This document shows positions 49,535-56,376 of a DNA stretch of 64,000 nucleotides, in pieces (the first letter of the stretch is position 1; each line of letters opens with the position of its first letter). This DNA is from Fen-1231 sp035286465 (lineage in GTDB: Bacteria; Gemmatimonadota; Gemmatimonadetes; Gemmatimonadales; Gemmatimonadaceae): assembly GCA_035286465.1 (NCBI GenBank), contig DATEDF010000132.1:1-64000 (forward strand). Direction: 5' to 3'. The notes beneath the pieces were generated by a model. It worked only from the letters and a program-made list of their open reading frames with translations. It did no database searches and had not been told where the DNA came from. The position numbers and the translations under genes were made by a program.

Positions 49535-50560
49535 GTGTTCATTGACCACGCGAGGATCCGCGTCACCGCCGGCACCGGCGGCTCGGGCTGCACCTCGTTC
49601 CGCCGCGAGTGGCGTCAGCCCATGGGCGGCCCCGACGGCGGCGACGGGGGCCGCGGGGGTGACGTCGTCGTGCGCGGCGACCACAACCTCGCCACGCTCC
49701 TCGATTACACCTATCGCGACGCGTGGACCGCCGAGCGCGGCGAGCACGGGATGGGCTCCAACAAGACCGGCCGCTCGGGCAAGAGCGTCGTGCTCCCCGT
49801 GCCGCCCGGCACGGTCATTCGGGATGCGGGATCCGGTACGCTCGTCGGCGAGATTCTCGAGGCGGGCGAGGAACTCGTCGTCGCCAGGGGCGGCCGCGGA
49901 GGGAAGGGCAACGCCTTCTTCGCGACTTCGACGCATCAGGCGCCCCGCGAATGGCAGCCGGGCGAGGAAGGCGAGACGCACACGCTCGAGCTGGAGCTCA
50001 AGCTCATCGCCGATGTGGGGCTCGTCGGCGAGCCAAACGCGGGCAAGTCCACGCTGCTTTCGGTCATCTCCGCCGCGCGGCCCAGGATCGCCGACTATCC
50101 CTTCACGACGCTCACGCCCAACCTCGGTGTCGTGCAGCTCTCCGACCACCGGACGTTCGTGGTCGCGGACATTCCCGGCATCATCGAAGGCGCGCACGAA
50201 GGAAAGGGGCTCGGGCTCCAGTTCCTCCGCCACATCGAGCGCACGCGGGCGCTGGCGTTCCTCGTCCCGGTGGACGCGGGCGACTGCCAGGCGACGTACG
50301 ACCGGCTCCGCGCCGAGATCGGCGCATACTCGAGCGAGCTGGCAGCGAAGCCACATTGCGTGGTGTTCACCAAGCTCGACCTGCTTGGTGAGTCGCCCGC
50401 GCCCCGGATCGAGGCGCCAGGCGCGTTCGGCGCCTTCGCCATCTCGGCGCCCGCGCGACAAGGTCTGGAGGAGCTCCAGGACGCCTGGTGGCGCAAGCTG
50501 CTCGAGCTGCGGAAGGCGGAAGGGCACGCCCGGACGGCCTTCGGCGCGCCGGATCCGTGA
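49535..50560 (+). CDS. obg: Obg-family GTPase, ribosome-associated
   Basis: A 341-residue protein. The glycine-rich Obg domain opens with IDHARIRVTAGTGGSGCTSF and GGPDGGDGGRGGDVVVRGDH; the G domain has DVGLVGEPNAGKSTLLSVIS (G1, near residue 165), YPFTTLTPNLGVV (G2), VVADIPGIIEGAHEGKGLG (G3), VVFTKLDLLG (G4) and AISAPARQGLEEL (G5). It binds the 50S subunit and acts in assembly and stress control. No C-terminal OCT domain is present. The GTG start gives the typical Obg N-terminus. Its stop overlaps the dprA start. Confidence 0.96.
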   Translation: MFIDHARIRVTAGTGGSGCTSFRREWRQPMGGPDGGDGGRGGDVVVRGDHNLATLLDYTYRDAWTAERGEHGMGSNKTGRSGKSVVLPVPPGTVIRDAGSGTLVGEILEAGEELVVARGGRGGKGNAFFATSTHQAPREWQPGEEGETHTLELELKLIADVGLVGEPNAGKSTLLSVISAARPRIADYPFTTLTPNLGVVQLSDHRTFVVADIPGIIEGAHEGKGLGLQFLRHIERTRALAFLVPVDAGDCQATYDRLRAEIGAYSSELAAKPHCVVFTKLDLLGESPAPRIEAPGAFGAFAISAPARQGLEELQDAWWRKLLELRKAEGHARTAFGAPDP

Positions 50561-51474
50561 TCGCGCCGCGCGTGGTTGAGTCGCGCGTGGTTGAGCCGCG
50601 CGTGATCGAGCCGCGTGTGATCGAACGGGGCGACGCGGCGTATCCCGAGGCCGCCCTCCGCGCCCTCCGGCATCCGCCCGAGCGGCTCTACGCGCTGGGG
50701 AAGCCCGCCGCGCTTGACGGCGCCCCCGAGCGCCTCGTGGCGATCGTCGGCACGCGCGACGCGTCGCCGTACGGGATTCGCGTCGCCACCGAGCTGGGCC
50801 GCGCCTTCGCCGCGGCGGGGATCGGCGTCGTCAGCGGCTTGGCCCGCGGCATTGACTCGGCGGCGCACCGCGCGGCGCTCGAGGCCGGGGGGTGGACGAT
50901 CGCCGTGCTCGGAACCGGGGTGGACGTCCCGTATCCCGCCGCCCACCGGGCTCTCCACGCCCGGCTGGCGGCCGACGGGCTCGTGCTGTCCGAGAACGAG
51001 CCGGGCACGCCGGCCGCCCCCGGGTGCTTCCCCCGCCGGAACCGGATAATCGCCGCCTTGGCGAAGGTCACCATCGTGGTGGAGGCGCCGTACAAGTCGG
51101 GCGCGGTGAACACCGCGAGCCAGGCATTCGCTCTCTGCCGGACGGTGGCGGCCGTTCCGGGGCCGATTGACTCGCCACGGTCGGCCGGATCCAACCAGCT
51201 CCTTCGAGACAGCGCACACGTCATCGCGACTGTGGACGATGCGCTGGGGTTCTACGGAGTGTCGCGAAATCGCACAGGGGCGAGGCCCGAGCTTGGGAAT
51301 CTGGAGGCGCAGATCTGGGATGTCCTGGCGGCCGGCTCGGCCACTCCGGACGTGCTGGGGGAGAGGGCAGGGCTGTCGGTGCGGCAGGTGCTGGAGGGGG
51401 TGGCGCGGCTGGAGGTGTGCGGGCTGGTTCAGCAGGGGGCGGGCGGGGAGGTGGAGCGGGTGGCGATCGGGTGA
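50557..51474 (+). CDS. dprA: DNA processing protein DprA (short form)
   Basis: A 305-residue protein with the Rossmann-fold DprA core: YALGKPAALDGAPERLVAIV, GTRDASPYGIRVATELGRAF, VVSGLARGIDSAAHRAALEA, VLGTGVDVPYPAAHRAL, GCFPRRNRIIAALAKVTIVV, AVPGPIDSPRSAGSNQLLRD, and a C-terminal winged-helix (GLSVRQVLEGVARLEVCGLV). It loads RecA onto incoming single-stranded DNA in natural transformation. The N-terminal SAM domain of longer DprA proteins is missing and replaced by four repeats of RV(V/I)E(S/P). GTGA overlap with obg. Confidence 0.93.
   Translation: MIAPRVVESRVVEPRVIEPRVIERGDAAYPEAALRALRHPPERLYALGKPAALDGAPERLVAIVGTRDASPYGIRVATELGRAFAAAGIGVVSGLARGIDSAAHRAALEAGGWTIAVLGTGVDVPYPAAHRALHARLAADGLVLSENEPGTPAAPGCFPRRNRIIAALAKVTIVVEAPYKSGAVNTASQAFALCRTVAAVPGPIDSPRSAGSNQLLRDSAHVIATVDDALGFYGVSRNRTGARPELGNLEAQIWDVLAAGSATPDVLGERAGLSVRQVLEGVARLEVCGLVQQGAGGEVERVAIG
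50569..50628 (+). repeat. Four tandem 15-bp repeats at the start of dprA
   Basis: Units CGCGTGGTTGAGTCG, CGCGTGGTTGAGCCG, CGCGTGATCGAGCCG and CGTGTGATCGAACGG follow one another without gaps and are in frame. They encode RVVES, RVVEP, RVIEP and RVIER. Copy number could vary between strains without breaking the frame. Confidence 0.75.
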
Positions 51475-51520
51475 ATGTGCCCGCCCCGTCCACGGGGTGG
51501 CGAAGCCGACACTTGGGTCG

Positions 51521-51570
51521 GCTTGGTGACGTCGGCCCGGGTTCAGCTTGGTGACGTCGGCCCGGGATCG
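51521..51570 (+). repeat. 25-bp tandem direct repeat after dprA
   Basis: GCTTGGTGACGTCGGCCCGG followed by G(T/A)TC(A/G) occurs twice in a row (51521-51545 and 51546-51570), and GCTTGGCGAA begins a third, partial copy. It lies 46 nt after dprA in non-coding DNA, just before the inverted-repeat element at 51586. Confidence 0.65.
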
Positions 51571-51585
51571 GCTTGGCGAAGTTCA

Positions 51586-51738
51586 CCACAGAACACGCAG
51601 AACACGCAGAACCGGCCACGAACGAAGGCCTGAAGTTGATTCTTGAATGAACTCACAACTTATTCTCAGTCAATGCGTTGAGAAACCACTTTAGGTCATT
51701 CTCATCCGCTGTTTCTGCGTGGTCTGCGTGTTCTGCGG
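51586..51738. repeat. 153-bp element with 26-bp imperfect terminal inverted repeats
   Basis: The left end (51586-51611, beginning CCACAGAACACGCAG) and the right end (51713-51738, ending CTGCGTGTTCTGCGG) are inverted copies over 26 bp with 2 mismatches. Each consists of AACACGCAG/CTGCGTGTT-type units. The ~100 bp between are much AT-richer than the surroundings (for example TTGATTCTTGAATGAACTC). It has no coding capacity. The right end lies 43 nt before the hemW start, so the element may supply the promoter or be a MITE-like insertion. Confidence 0.65.
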
Positions 51739-51781
51739 CTACTTCGCGAGGCCGAACTCGGCGTCTGCTTCAGAGGCGCCG

Positions 51782-52906
51782 GTGACGGCCGCGAGGCACC
51801 TCTACGTCCACGTGCCGTTCTGCAGCCGCCGGTGCAGCTACTGCGACTTCGCCATCGCGGTCCGCCGCTCGGTGCCGGTGGCGGACTACCTCGACGCGCT
51901 CGCCGCCGAGCTGGAGAGGCGGCTGGACGAGGCGCCGATGGGGCCTCTGGAGACCGTCTACCTGGGCGGCGGAACCCCCTCGAAGCTTGGGCCCGATGGC
52001 GTGGCCGGCCTGCTCGATTCCGTGAGGCAGGCGGGCGTCCGGAACTCTGGTCACCTCGCCGAGGTCACCATCGAGGCGAACCCTGAGGACGTCACCCCCG
52101 CCGCGGCCGCCGCCTGGAGGGCCGCAGGAGTCAATCGCCTGTCACTCGGGGCGCAGTCGTTCCATGAAGGGGCTCTGAAATGGATGCACCGGACGCACGA
52201 CGCCGGCGCGATCGGGCGCGCGGTGCGCGTCGGCCGCGAGACCGGAATCAGCGACCTCTCGCTGGACCTCATCTTCGCCCTGCCGGCGCACCTCGACCGA
52301 GACTGGGAAGCCGACCTGTCCGCGGCGATCGCTCTCGAGCCCGACCACCTCTCACTCTACGGCCTCACTGTCGAGCCGCACACGCCGCTCGGCCGCTGGG
52401 CCGCGCGCGGCGATGTTCGCGAGGCGCCGGAAGAGCGCTACGCGTCCGAGTTCCTGCTCGCGCACCGGACGCTGGCCTCCGCCGGCTTCGCGCACTACGA
52501 GGTGTCGAACTTCGCCCGTCCCGATCACGAGAGCCGGCACAACTCCGCCTACTGGCGGCGAGTTCCCTACCTCGGCATCGGCCCATCCGCCCACTCCTTC
52601 GATGGCGCGGCGCGTCGCTGGAACGAGCGAGAATACGCGGCGTGGAAGATGCGGGCGAAGCGCGGGGAGGACCCGGTCGCGGGAGTCGAGCTGCTGAACA
52701 AAGAGAACGAACGCGCTGAAGTCGTGTACCTGGGGCTGCGGACGTCCGAAGGACTTTCCACCACGGCAGGCGATGAGCGGGTTGTGGAGCAATGGGGGAC
52801 TCGCGGCTGGGCGGAGGTTTCTGGCGGCCGGGTGGTGCTCACGGCGGAGGGGTGGCTGCGCCTCGACAGTCTGGCAGCCGCCTTGACCGCTGAGCGAAGT
52901 CGTTAG
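51782..52906 (+). CDS. hemW: HemW-like radical SAM protein (coproporphyrinogen oxidase family)
   Basis: A 374-residue radical SAM enzyme. The [4Fe-4S] motif CSRRCSYC (CxxxCxxC) is near residue 14, in LYVHVPFCSRRCSYCDFAIA. It is followed by TVYLGGGTPSKLGPDG, VTIEANPEDVTP, RLSLGAQSFHEGALKWMHR, DLSLDLIFALPAHLDRDWEA and SLYGLTVEPHTPLGRWAARG. HemW proteins are heme chaperones; true HemN makes protoporphyrinogen IX without oxygen. The short N-terminus and overall length fit HemW. The frame is open to 51719, but that part comes from the terminal repeat, so the GTG at 51782 is chosen. Confidence 0.9.
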   Translation: MTAARHLYVHVPFCSRRCSYCDFAIAVRRSVPVADYLDALAAELERRLDEAPMGPLETVYLGGGTPSKLGPDGVAGLLDSVRQAGVRNSGHLAEVTIEANPEDVTPAAAAAWRAAGVNRLSLGAQSFHEGALKWMHRTHDAGAIGRAVRVGRETGISDLSLDLIFALPAHLDRDWEADLSAAIALEPDHLSLYGLTVEPHTPLGRWAARGDVREAPEERYASEFLLAHRTLASAGFAHYEVSNFARPDHESRHNSAYWRRVPYLGIGPSAHSFDGAARRWNEREYAAWKMRAKRGEDPVAGVELLNKENERAEVVYLGLRTSEGLSTTAGDERVVEQWGTRGWAEVSGGRVVLTAEGWLRLDSLAAALTAERSR

Positions 52907-52912
52907 TATACT
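52883..52912 (+). promoter_or_regulatory. Predicted promoter of hrcA (leaderless)
   Basis: TTGACC (52883-52888) and TATACT (52907-52912) are separated by 18 nt, a good sigma70-type match. The -10 box ends 7 nt before the ATG at 52920, so transcription would start at or next to the start codon. The promoter lies within the end of hemW. No CIRCE inverted repeat is visible here. Confidence 0.65.
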
Positions 52913-52919
52913 TCAACTT

Positions 52920-53963
52920 ATGCCAGCATCGGAACTCTCCGACCGCGAGCGGCAGATACTCGAAGCGGTCATCGAATCGTATGTGGAGACCGCGGAGCCG
53001 GCCGGCTCGCGGACCCTCTCCCGGCGCTTTGGGCTCGGGGTGTCGCCGGCGACCATCCGCAACACGATGAGCGATCTGGAGGAGAAGGGCTTCCTCTTCC
53101 ATCCGCACACGTCGGCGGGGCGCATTCCGACGGAGAAGGCGTACCGGCTCTACGTGGACGAGCTGCTGCGCGTCCGGCCGATTGCGTCCGCGGAGCACGC
53201 ACAGCTCGCGACGGAGATCTCGGCCGGCGGTTCCGCGATCGAGTCCATCCTGCGCCGCGCGGCGCAGAGTCTGGGCGTGCTGACCCAGGAACTGGGCGTG
53301 GCGCTGGGCCCGCGGCTCGACGAGACGGTGCTCGAGCGGCTCGAGATCGTGCGGCTCACGAGCGAGAAACTCATTCTCGTGCTCTCGCTCGCCGGCGGCG
53401 CCGTGCGAACGATCTTCATCGAGGTCAAGGGCGAGATCGCGGACGAAGCGCTGGCCGAAGTGCAGCTCGTGCTGAACGAGCGCCTCGGCGGGCTCACGCT
53501 TTCGGAGATTCGCCAGTCGCTCGCGTCGCGGCTGCGCGACGCGTCGGCACCGGGGGGCGCCACGGAGCTCCTCAACATCTTCCTGCAGGAGGGGGAGCAA
53601 CTCTTCGACGTCCCGAGCGCGGGAGACCGTGACGCCGTGCTGCTCGGGCAGGCGTCGCTCCTGGCGGACCAGCCGGAGTTCGCGAGCGGCCAGCGCATGC
53701 GGCGGCTCATCGAGCTGACGGAGACGCGCACGGAACTTGCGAATCTCCTCCGGCGGCGTCTTTCGGCGACCGGCGTGTCCATCACGATCGGCAGCGAGCA
53801 CGGGAACGCGCTGCCTGGTGGGCTGACGGTCGTGACGGCGGAATACCGGGCCGGCAGTCTGGCGGGGGTGATCGGGGTGATCGGGCCGACGCGCATGCCG
53901 TACGAGAAGGTGATTGCGCTGGTGACTCATACTTCATCGCTCGTTACGGAATTGCTCGCGTAG
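52920..53963 (+). CDS. hrcA: Heat-inducible transcription repressor HrcA
   Basis: A 347-residue protein. The N-terminal winged-helix has LSDRERQILEAVIESYVETA, EPAGSRTLSRRFGLGVSPAT, IRNTMSDLEEKGFLFHPHTS and AGRIPTEKAYRLYVDELLRV. The C-terminal GAF-like part includes TELANLLRRRLSATGVSITI and GVIGVIGPTRMPYEKVIALV. HrcA binds CIRCE and represses groESL and dnaK operons. It is followed by dnaJ; grpE and dnaK are not in the window. A good promoter precedes it within the end of hemW, so it can be expressed apart from the upstream genes. Confidence 0.96.
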   Translation: MPASELSDRERQILEAVIESYVETAEPAGSRTLSRRFGLGVSPATIRNTMSDLEEKGFLFHPHTSAGRIPTEKAYRLYVDELLRVRPIASAEHAQLATEISAGGSAIESILRRAAQSLGVLTQELGVALGPRLDETVLERLEIVRLTSEKLILVLSLAGGAVRTIFIEVKGEIADEALAEVQLVLNERLGGLTLSEIRQSLASRLRDASAPGGATELLNIFLQEGEQLFDVPSAGDRDAVLLGQASLLADQPEFASGQRMRRLIELTETRTELANLLRRRLSATGVSITIGSEHGNALPGGLTVVTAEYRAGSLAGVIGVIGPTRMPYEKVIALVTHTSSLVTELLA

Positions 53964-54004
53964 CCGTGAACGACAACGACGCGCAGTTGTCTTGAGGTCT
54001 CCGG

Positions 54005-55132
54005 ATGGCTGACTACTACACCGTGCTGCGCGTGTCGCGGACCGCCTCGGACGACGAGATCAAGGCGTCGTACCGGCGGCTCGCGATGCAGTACCATCCC
54101 GACCGGAACAGCGGGTCGAAGGCTTCCGAAGAGCGGTTCAAGGAGATCACCGAGGCGTACGACGTGCTGCGCGATCCGGAGAAGCGCGCGGCGTACGACC
54201 GTTACGGCGAGGCCGGGCTCCGGCGCGGCGCGGGCGCGGGCGGGTTCCATCACGTGGACCTGTCCGAAGCGCTCAACATCTTCATGCGCGACTTCGGCTT
54301 CGGCGACCTGTTCGGCGGTGGCGGCCGGACGCAGGCCGGCCCGCCGACGGGCGCGGACGTCAGGATTGACATCCGGCTCACGCTCGCGGAGGTCGCGAGC
54401 GGCGTGACGAGGACCGTCAAGGCGAGGTTGCTCGATCCGTGCGCGCGGTGCGAGGGGACGGGCGCGGAGCCAGGGACCAGGGCCACGCGGTGCGCGACGT
54501 GCGGCGGGCAGGGCGAGGTGCGGCTGTCGCAGCGGTCGTTCTTCGGGCCGTTCGCGAGCGTCGCGCCGTGTCCGACCTGCCGCGGCGAGGGAGTGTCCAT
54601 CGCGTCGCCCTGCCGCGCGTGCCGCGGCGAGGGGCGGCAGCGGGGCGACCATTCGATTCCCATCACGGTTCCGGCGGGCGTCTCGACGGGGCAGTATCTG
54701 CACCTGCGGGGTGTCGGCAACGCGGGCGCCCGTGGCGGCGCCCGCGGCGACATCATCGTGATGCTCGAGGTGGAGGACGACGAGCGCTTCGAGCGCGACG
54801 GGGAGGATCTGTACACGGAGGTGCTCGTCACCTTCCCGCAGGCGGTGCTGGGCGCCGACGTCACCGTGCCCGGCGTCACGGCGCCGCACACGCTGCACGT
54901 GCCCGCAGGCACGCAGAGTGGGCAGGTCTTCCAGCTCGGGGGACGCGGGTTGCCGCGCGTGAACGCGAGCGGCACGGGGGACCTGCACGTTCGCGTGCAG
55001 GTGTGGACGCCCACGGACGTCGCGGCGGAGGAGCGGGCGCTGCTCGAGTCGCTCGCGCAGGTCACGGCGGCGCCGCCGGAGAAGCGCTCGAAGGGGTTCT
55101 GGGCGAAGATGCGGGAGGCGCTCGGCGCGTGA
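54005..55132 (+). CDS. dnaJ: Chaperone protein DnaJ
   Basis: A 375-residue class A J-protein. J domain: DYYTVLRVSRTASDDEIKAS, MQYHPDRNSGSKASEERF (HPD motif) and EAYDVLRDPEKRAAYDRYGE. A Gly/Phe-rich region follows. The zinc-binding region has four CxxCxGxG repeats: CARCEGTG, CATCGGQG, CPTCRGEG and CRACRGEG. The C-terminal substrate-binding part has GDIIVMLEVEDDERFERDGE and VTFPQAVLGADVTVPGV. It delivers unfolded proteins to DnaK. A TTGAGG precedes the ATG. Its stop overlaps the rsmE start. Confidence 0.96.
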   Translation: MADYYTVLRVSRTASDDEIKASYRRLAMQYHPDRNSGSKASEERFKEITEAYDVLRDPEKRAAYDRYGEAGLRRGAGAGGFHHVDLSEALNIFMRDFGFGDLFGGGGRTQAGPPTGADVRIDIRLTLAEVASGVTRTVKARLLDPCARCEGTGAEPGTRATRCATCGGQGEVRLSQRSFFGPFASVAPCPTCRGEGVSIASPCRACRGEGRQRGDHSIPITVPAGVSTGQYLHLRGVGNAGARGGARGDIIVMLEVEDDERFERDGEDLYTEVLVTFPQAVLGADVTVPGVTAPHTLHVPAGTQSGQVFQLGGRGLPRVNASGTGDLHVRVQVWTPTDVAAEERALLESLAQVTAAPPEKRSKGFWAKMREALGA

Positions 55133-55917
55133 TCAACTTCGTGACCGCCGATCCGTTCGCGCCCGGGCAGACGATCACCCTGGGCGAGGACGAGGCGCAC
55201 CACATCCGCGTACGCCGGCTCGAGCTGGGGCAGCAGGTGGGGCTGCTCGACGGGCGCGGCACGTGCGGCACCGGCGTGCTCGTGCGCCTCGCGAAGCGGC
55301 ACGCCGCCGTGACCGTGGAGAGCGCGACGACTGCGGAGCCGCCGCCGTCGGTGCACCTGATGCTGCCGGTCGCGGACCGCGACCGGATGCTCTGGCTCGC
55401 GGAGAAGGCGACTGAGCTGGGCGCCACGAGCTGGCGGCCGGTGCTCTGGAAGCGCTCGAAGAGCGTGCATCCGCGGGGCGACGGCCCGGTGTTCCGCCAG
55501 AAGGTGGCCGCGCGGATGGCGGGCGCGCTCGAGCAGTCGCGCGGTGCGTGGCTCCCGGTCATCTATCCGAGCGCCACGCTGGAGCGCGCGATCACGGCGA
55601 CGCCCGAGGGGCCGCGCCTCGTCCTCGACCTCCGCGGCGAGCCCATCGCGACGCTGGTCGCGCAGGCGCTCGAGTCCGTGCGCGAGTACGGGGCCGGCCG
55701 CCTCCGCCCGATCACGCTCGCCGTCGGACCCGAAGGCGGCATCGAGGAGTACGAGCTGGACGCGCTCCAGCGCGCGGGGTTCCGCGCCGTCTCGATCGGC
55801 AACACGACCCTGCGCTTCGAGACCGCCGCCGTCGCGGCGCTCGCCGTCGTGCGGAGCGCGCTCGCGACGCTCCCGCCGACGATCACGGGAGTGAAGGAGG
55901 AGATGCCCGATGGCTGA
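55129..55917 (+). CDS. rsmE: 16S rRNA m3U1498 methyltransferase RsmE
   Basis: A 262-residue SPOUT-fold enzyme. The N-terminal PUA-like part has LGEDEAHHIRVRRLELGQQV, GLLDGRGTCGTGVLVRL; the middle has DRMLWLAEKATELGATSWRP and ARMAGALEQSRGAWLPVIYP; the knot region near the end has LAVGPEGGIEEYELDALQRA and AVSIGNTTLRFETAAVAAL. GPEGG and the L-R-ETA segment are the SAM-binding signatures. It methylates U1498 of 16S rRNA. GTG start overlaps dnaJ by 4 nt, and its end overlaps the HIT gene. Confidence 0.94.
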   Translation: MINFVTADPFAPGQTITLGEDEAHHIRVRRLELGQQVGLLDGRGTCGTGVLVRLAKRHAAVTVESATTAEPPPSVHLMLPVADRDRMLWLAEKATELGATSWRPVLWKRSKSVHPRGDGPVFRQKVAARMAGALEQSRGAWLPVIYPSATLERAITATPEGPRLVLDLRGEPIATLVAQALESVREYGAGRLRPITLAVGPEGGIEEYELDALQRAGFRAVSIGNTTLRFETAAVAALAVVRSALATLPPTITGVKEEMPDG

Positions 55918-56251
55918 GTCGTGCCTCTTCTGCAGGATCGCCGGGGGCGAGATTCCCGCGAAGCTCGTCGCCGAGAGCGACACGTGCCTCGCCTTCCGCG
56001 ACATCGGCCCGCAGGCGCCCGTGCACATGCTGGTGATTCCGCGCGCCCACGTGCCCTCGGTGAACGAGCTGACCGATGCGTCGGTGATCGGCGAGATGAC
56101 GCTGCTCGCGCGGCGCATCGCGAGGGGCGAGGGGATCGCCGAGTCCGGCTACCGGCTCGTGATCAACACGAACGCGCATGGCGGGCAAACGGTGTTCCAT
56201 CTGCACCTGCACCTGCTCGGGGGGAGGGAGATGCGGTGGCCGCCGGGGTAA
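55910..56251 (+). CDS. HIT-family (HinT-like) nucleotide hydrolase
   Basis: A 113-residue HIT protein. CLFCRIAGGEIPAKLVAESD opens it, DIGPQAPVHMLVIPRAHVPS is in the middle, and the histidine triad is FHLHLHLLGG (HxHxH). HinT-type enzymes hydrolyse AMP-lysine and other purine-phosphoramidates. The start lies 8 nt inside the end of rsmE, so it is translated with the chaperone operon. Confidence 0.93.
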   Translation: MAESCLFCRIAGGEIPAKLVAESDTCLAFRDIGPQAPVHMLVIPRAHVPSVNELTDASVIGEMTLLARRIARGEGIAESGYRLVINTNAHGGQTVFHLHLHLLGGREMRWPPG

Positions 56252-56270
56252 CCACCACCGCGACGGCGAG

Positions 56271-56296
56271 TAGACGGTAGACGGTAGACCGTTCAC
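56271..56296 (-). repeat. Short repeat element, copy 2 (CTACCGT tandem units)
   Basis: On the minus strand this reads GTGAACGGTCTACCGTCTAC and on to TA. It matches the copy at 29093-29129 with 2 differences over 26 nt. It lies in the 125-bp gap between the HIT gene and the M2 peptidase gene. Confidence 0.6.
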
Positions 56297-56376
56297 GTAT
56301 GCTGAGGCGCGCGGGGCTCTTTCGCGACGCCATCCCGAGCCCTAGCGTTTCGAGTCGGACCTCTACGGAGTAACCC

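Noticed and set aside
52860..52920. CIRCE operator upstream of hrcA
   Set aside because: No TTAGCACTC-N9-GAGTGCTAA-like inverted repeat is present in the region.
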